Below, piece by piece: positions 7,445 through 11,835 of a DNA stretch of 11,835 nt. The stretch lies in the NCBI GenBank assembly GCA_035591015.1, contig JAXIUW010194622.1, forward strand, positions 1 to 11,835, given 5' to 3'. The stretch's first letter is position 1, and each line of letters starts with the position of its first letter. The translations under genes were made by a program, and so were the position numbers. This stretch comes from Cephalothrix simula (taxonomy: Eukaryota; Nemertea; Palaeonemertea; Archinemertea; Cephalotrichidae). The notes beneath the pieces were generated by a model. That model worked only from the letters and a program-made list of their open reading frames with translations, was not told the DNA's origin and did no database searches.

Positions 7445-7450
7445 AATAAA
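7445..7450 (+). promoter_or_regulatory. Poly(A) signal AATAAA
   Basis: A canonical hexamer lies 165 nt after the stop codon and is followed within 25 nt by a CA and a GT-rich downstream element. It is the first AATAAA after the stop, so it is the best candidate for the main polyadenylation signal. A back-up hexamer is at 7549. Confidence 0.55.
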
Positions 7451-7462
7451 GCTTGGCCTCAG

Positions 7463-8014
7463 TGTCTACCTTTTCATGGATTGAAATGACAGCCATTTTG
7501 AATTAATTTTATTAAGAAAATGGATTATGGATCTTTTAAAAACTGAAAAATAAAACGTGTAATCATAATTATAAACTACCAAAATCTCATAAGTATAACT
7601 TATGAGATCTTGAAACTACTTATCTATTTTATTCTAACTATTAAAATTCGTATTTCAGTATTTCAAGTTGATAATTATGATATTTAAAAGATGGCTACCA
7701 TTTTGTTTTGAAAATTTTGGATTGTAATCTAACTGGAAGAGAATTTTTTCAGAATATAAGTTTTTTGTACATTATTACTGATATCCAAGATTAGGGATTT
7801 TTATATACCCATGAAAATGTATTCACTGATAAGCCTGACTTTTATTCGCAAAATTCTTTGGTCGACATTAAAAATTAGTCTTGCATGGTCCTTAACGATA
7901 GACTTGAGAAAAATTTCACGATAAAAAATTTCTAATATTATTTATACTATCTACCTCTTTTTATTTAGTTAAAATGCTTTATGATTGATTTTAGTTCATG
8001 TTTTTGCTAACTAC
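7463..8014. other. AT-rich downstream intergenic stretch
   Basis: It holds a second AATAAA (7549-7554) and a perfect hairpin at 7584-7608 with 11-bp arms (ATCTCATAAGT) and a 3-nt loop. There is no coding signal on either strand. Confidence 0.45.
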
Positions 8015-8790
8015 ATGTTTTTTTCTAATGAAAAATACTTTGTATTATCGAAATGATAATATTATATAAATTTTACAAATAAATTATACAAATTCATGAA
8101 AAATACAATGTGTTCCAATAATGGAATGGTTGATATTATATTTTTAGCAGTCAAGTGAACTGTTTTTGATTTCTAAACCTAAACATTCATCAGATTTAAT
8201 TACTGATTAGTAATTGTATTTTGGTTGTTTTTTCAATAATAAGAAAGTTCAAATTTTGTTAAAGCTTGATTTAATACAATGTATGTTTTTTCACTAATAA
8301 AGAATACTTGATATTATCGAAACGATAATATTATATAAATTTTACAAATGAATTTTATACAAATTCATGAAAAATATGATGGTTGCTATTTTTTAGAATG
8401 CAGTTAAGTGAACTGTTTTTGATGTCTAAACCTATTTATCAGATTTTAATAACTGATTAGTAATTGTATTTTGGTTTTTTTAATAATAAGAAAGTTCAAA
8501 TTTTGTTAAAGGTCGATTTAGTATGTTTTTCTCTAACAAAAATTACTTTATATTATCGAAACGATAATATTATATAAATTTTACAAATAAATTTTATATA
8601 CAAATTCATGAAAAATATACAATGTGTTCCAATAATGGTTGATATTATATTTTTAGCAGTTAAGGGAACTGTTTTTGATTTCTGAACCTAAACATTCATC
8701 AGATTTTAATTACTGATTAGTAATTATATTTTGGTTTTTTCAATTATAAAAAAGTTCAAATTTTGTCAAGTTTGATTGATATGATAATGT
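8015..8790. repeat. Tandem repeat, three units of about 240-268 bp
   Basis: The units start at ATGTTTTTT in 8015, 8283 and 8523, with lengths 268, 240 and 268. Shared blocks in each unit, in order, are: an ATTATCG-AAA-CGATAAT palindrome (8044-8060 with one change, 8313-8329, 8552-8568); ATTATATAAATTTTACAAAT; ACAAATTCATGAAAAATA; GTGAACTGTTTTTGAT (GGGAACTG in unit 3); CTGATTAGTAATT; and AAGTTCAAATTTTGT. Unit 2 is shortened by small internal deletions, and units 1 and 3 share GTGTTCCAATAATGG, which unit 2 lacks. This may be a short satellite array. Confidence 0.8.
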
Positions 8791-9844
8791 GTGCTCTATA
8801 ATTTGACAATCATTGTGTGATTTATACGTATGTATAATTATATACATGTAATTAAGTGCAATATTTTCTTTATTTGATAGAAACTGTGTAGAGATATAAG
8901 TATTGGTTTAACGTACTATTATTTTTAATAGTAAATATAATTTGTTTTTCAAATCGATAAAAAATATTTCACTGTTTACACTCTAAAATTAGAATCATCA
9001 AATAATTTTTTTTTCAAATCAATAAATAACATTTCGCTTTTTACAGTCATGATATAACATTTATCAGTGTTTATCACCATTTCATGTCCAGGTAGTGATA
9101 GTATATAATAAGACTATCTGAAAAATTCCTTATATTCTGATCCTTTAAATTAATTTAAATCATTTAAATTAATAAATGTTAATTTTTTACTCTTTTTAAT
9201 TTTGCTTGAAATAAAATTTTTGTAAATAGCAATGAAATTACTCAACAATTTCTTTCAAATTTGTACATATGTAAATTAGTAAAGAAATAATTGGTTAAAA
9301 TTTTCTATCAATTTGATTTGCGCGTTATTTTGCGTAGATTCTTTCAAATCTTTTAAACCTTGATTACTAGTATTATACATTTTTATCTTTGTTATGCCTC
9401 TTTTTGTTTGTCAAAGTGCTAATTTTATTCACATAATTTTAACCGGTCTTTAAGAAACAGGGTATGTTTTCAAAGATGTTATTCGGTATTATGGTATTTA
9501 CTCAAGCCCTATTGCTAATTTATTAACCTTATACAGTATGTACATGTATTTCTTTTTTTATATTTTATGTATTTTATTTAGGTTTAACCCTAGCAATAGA
9601 TGCTTGTGTTAAGACCATTTACACCAGTGTATATATTATAATTATTACTTGTATTATATTATAATTTTATCCTTGTATATTAATGGTATCATGCATTTAT
9701 GTAAAGATGATGTTACACGTATACCTCATTTCCTTTCCTTTTTTATAGCAGATCTCATTGTCTTTTGAACCCTTTATAACTTTATGGTCTGCCGTGGTCC
9801 CAACTTTATAGAGCTAGAGTTTTAATAATGTAACATGGGCTTCA
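8791..9844. other. AT-rich intergenic stretch
   Basis: Apart from a two-unit tandem repeat at 8945-9045 and simple AT-rich stretches (for example around 9145-9175), nothing is recognised. There is no convincing ORF on either strand. Confidence 0.4.
8945..9045. repeat. Two-copy tandem repeat, period about 65 bp
   Basis: The blocks 8945-8980 and 9010-9045 share TTTTTCAAATC-ATAAA, then ATTTC-CT-TTTACA, with several mismatches. It is a small local duplication in AT-rich DNA. Confidence 0.5.
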
Positions 9845-10000
9845 AGGGGCAAATTGCTTTATTAAATACTATACAGCCAATATTTAAATACAATTTAAAT
9901 ATTTTAAATATGGTTTAAATACAGTTTAAATATTTTAAATACTGTTTATATTTTAAATAATTAAATATTGTACACCAAAAAAAGGAAGTAATCTGCCCCT
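9845..10000. repeat. Short inverted-repeat element with AT palindrome core
   Basis: The arms 9845-9859 and 9986-10000 (AGGGGCA-ATT-CTT form) match at 13 of 15. The interior, about 9880-9968, is a run of TTTAAATA units in both orientations. The layout of GC-containing ends and an AT palindromic core, about 156 bp in all, fits a small MITE. No clear target duplication is visible. Confidence 0.45.
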
Positions 10001-10409
10001 CGATGTTTACAAATTCAAGCTAAAATGTTTCATATTTGAGATGAAAATTAATTAGTATCTAATAAGACCAACGATTTTTAAAAAAATATAAATAAATATT
10101 CCTGTTCTACATTTGTTGGGGTTGACGGCAGAATGTCCCGTTCTCAGATCTTGCCATGTTAACATTTTTCAGTGCGAACATTTTAATATTACTTGTAATA
10201 TAGCCCTGGGGTTGAAAAAAATATATCCGACTTTCGCGATTTTTTAAAATGTTTTGGATCGAATTATCAAAATTCCTGTTTCTAATTACACAATTAATGT
10301 AATTTCTATATGAAAATCATCTTGGTTTTGATTTTGAGGTAACCAATTCTAGAATAGCTTTATTTTATTACAAAAAAATTGTATTTAATTTTTTAAATAG
10401 AAATTATCA
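10001..10409. other. Intergenic, nothing recognised
   Basis: This is AT-rich sequence with no ORF, repeat or RNA gene that I can support. Confidence 0.4.
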
Positions 10410-10841
10410 GGAATTTATAAGGGAATTAGCAAGAAGAACAGGATAGTGGCAATTATCTTCCTTCTAACTCTGAGCACATTACTTCTGGTCACATGATTGG
10501 GAAAGCCAATAATGAAATTATAAAAGAATGTTTATCAGAAACAATTAGTCTCTGACACTTAGTTAGCGCAGGTTAACGTCATTATCAAGTGCTTGACCTT
10601 GGGTCAGGATTGGTCTAATAAGAAATCATTAGAACTTTAATGAGGTCAATGGTTTGACTAAAGCTAAGTATGGCGGCACAATTACTGTGAGAAGCTATTT
10701 TGTGACGTAATGAAAATTTAGATCATATGTAATTCATTGGTGTATAGATATCATAGCCTGTTTAAATAGAATTATTGTAAAATACCACCTAGATATACCC
10801 TTTCAAACCTAGTACGTCTTGCCAATTCCCTTATTAATTTC
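10410..10841. repeat. Possible element with 25-bp terminal inverted repeats
   Basis: The arms 10410-10434 and 10817-10841 match at 22 of 25 and share TAAGGGAATT. The interior of about 380 bp is less AT-rich than the surroundings and has no ORF. Beyond these ends the arms do not pair convincingly, so this could be a MITE with short TIRs or a chance of nearby related sequence. Confidence 0.4.
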
Positions 10842-11209
10842 AGAAATGGTGCAAAATAGTATACAGTACATTTTTAAAACATCCTGTGTTATAACTGCCT
10901 TGCTTATCTCCACTTTTATCGGCATTGAATTGAATTAAGATCTATTGAGAAAAATTGCCCGGTATTTTTACAATATGGCTTCTGTCTTTCCCGGTAGTAA
11001 ATATTATTATGGCTTATTACAGAAAATTTTGCATATTTATTGAAATTATTATAATAATGAATATTGAGTCTCACTTTCCTCGTCATATTGCACCCTATAT
11101 TCGCGCTTCTTGTATACTATACTCTACTGGTTGAGAAGGAAGAATTTGCATTATGAATAGTATCAGGGGGATATGAAATAACGTCAGATTTTAAAATCTC
11201 CACGATTTT
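10842..11209. other. Intergenic, nothing recognised
   Basis: There is no coding or repeat signal that I can support in this stretch. Confidence 0.4.
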
Positions 11210-11690
11210 GAAATTAAATTTTTGCCGCTTTACACTCAACCAAAAACACTCGACCAACGTGGAATTCTGTCATATAAAAAAAATCGCATCAAAATCCATT
11301 AAATATTTCGATGTCAAATACCCAATTTAGTAGACAATCTCAGGTTATTGCTACTAAGGTTCACGTCTTCACGAAGTTTACCGAGTTGTTACGGATATAC
11401 TCGAGCTAATACAGAAGGACCACTAATATAAGCACGCGCTAAAATCGATTCGATGAAATATGCGAATTATCTGATAATGCTGTCTGCTATTTTTCAAATA
11501 GCAAACCTCGGTGAGTAGCAAAGAACTGATATTAGGCTCAAAAGTGCTCTACTAAATTGGGTATTTGACATAGAAATATTTAATGGATTTTGATGGGTTT
11601 TTTTATATTAAAGGAAAGAAAATTTCGCGTCGGTCGAGTGTTCATTCAATATTTTTGGTTTAGTGTAAAGGGGCAAAAATTAATAATACA
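11210..11690. mobile_element. Fourth fold-back element, downstream of the gene
   Basis: This inverted repeat of about 480 bp is centred near 11441. Perfect anchors are 11287-11308 against 11574-11595 (22 of 22) and 11313-11333 against 11549-11569 (21 of 21). The outer arms continue with mismatches through ACACTCGACC and CTTTACACT-AACCAAAAA to about 11210 and 11690. Inside the loop a small hairpin has arms 11485-11492 and 11496-11503 (TGCTATTT). No ORF is present. The high arm identity near the middle suggests a fairly recent origin compared with the outer parts. Confidence 0.65.
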
Positions 11691-11835
11691 ATATCACTAA
11701 CTATTTTGGAAATATGGGTTTTGCCCCACAATGTTTAGACTCATTCATAAAGCGTGCTTGAACCGATTAAGATATTTGATGGTCTTTGATTGGTTTAGAT
11801 TAATTATTCAGTGACGTCTGGTGACATTTCATATT
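11691..11835. other. Right edge, nothing recognised
   Basis: This is AT-rich sequence up to the window end with no supported feature. Confidence 0.3.

Larger units (their letters stand above)
7281..7462 (+). other. Probable 3' UTR of the Shisa-like gene
   Basis: This is AT-rich sequence from the stop codon to a predicted cleavage site about 10-15 nt after AATAAA at 7445-7450, followed by a GT-rich stretch (CAGTGTCT, about 7460). It contains a 9-bp hairpin and a Pumilio-type site. The exact 3' end is inferred. A second AATAAA at 7549-7554 could give a longer form. Confidence 0.5.

Noticed and set aside
10594-10606. TGACCTTGGGTCA, resembling a nuclear-receptor half-site pair
   Set aside because: The match is to a degenerate pattern with no promoter nearby; chance is as likely.
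1-11835. tRNA, rRNA or other structured RNA genes
   Set aside because: I saw no cloverleaf with A and B boxes and no rRNA-like conserved blocks, although only by eye. tRNAscan-SE and Infernal would settle it.

Overview
The window looks like nuclear DNA of an invertebrate animal. It is strongly AT-rich, has no bacterial-style packed ORFs, and carries good GT-AG splice sites, introns of 1.6 and 3.8 kb, an AATAAA poly(A) signal, and many fold-back and tandem repeats. The phylum cannot be fixed from the sequence; motifs such as ACATGTA and GTAGGCCTAC are only suggestive of a marine invertebrate.

One gene is visible, on the + strand: the 3' part of a single-pass membrane protein that I read as Shisa-like (Shisa-5/Scotin style). 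Three exons can be joined: 1250-1465 (transmembrane segment, CCC-x-x-C juxtamembrane cysteines, basic stretch, Thr run), 3083-3187 (a 35-codon Ser/Pro/Tyr-rich exon) and 6967-7280 (terminal coding exon, stop at 7278-7280). All splice junctions are phase 1, so the frame runs through and the middle exon can be skipped without a frameshift. The visible protein is 210 residues plus one split codon. The N-terminal signal peptide and the Cys-rich ectodomain that Shisa proteins normally carry must lie upstream of the window or were not recognised. A short 3' UTR with a Pumilio-type TGTAAATA site inside a hairpin and an AATAAA at 7445 follows.

The rest is repeat-rich non-coding DNA. Long imperfect inverted repeats (fold-back or MITE-like elements) lie at 1934-2682 (intron a), 3407-4243 and 5288-5965 (intron b), and 11210-11690 (downstream). 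Weaker inverted-repeat elements lie at 6537-6637, 9845-10000 and 10410-10841. Tandem repeats occur at 3265-3394 (three units of about 45 bp), 8015-8790 (three units of about 250 bp) and 8945-9045 (two units of about 65 bp). The left edge (1-75) is the end of a GC-hairpin repeat, and 727-1173 is a cluster of small hairpins and short repeats next to the first visible exon.

The most informative observations are these. First, an 11-residue motif (HRSYTPTSSRS) occurs in both the middle and the terminal exon, with seven nucleotide differences that are all synonymous, which supports both exons as coding and selected. Second, three unrelated long fold-back elements sit inside two introns of one gene, so its pre-mRNA should form several long double-stranded hairpins. 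I found no CRISPR, operon, RNA gene or new enzymatic system.
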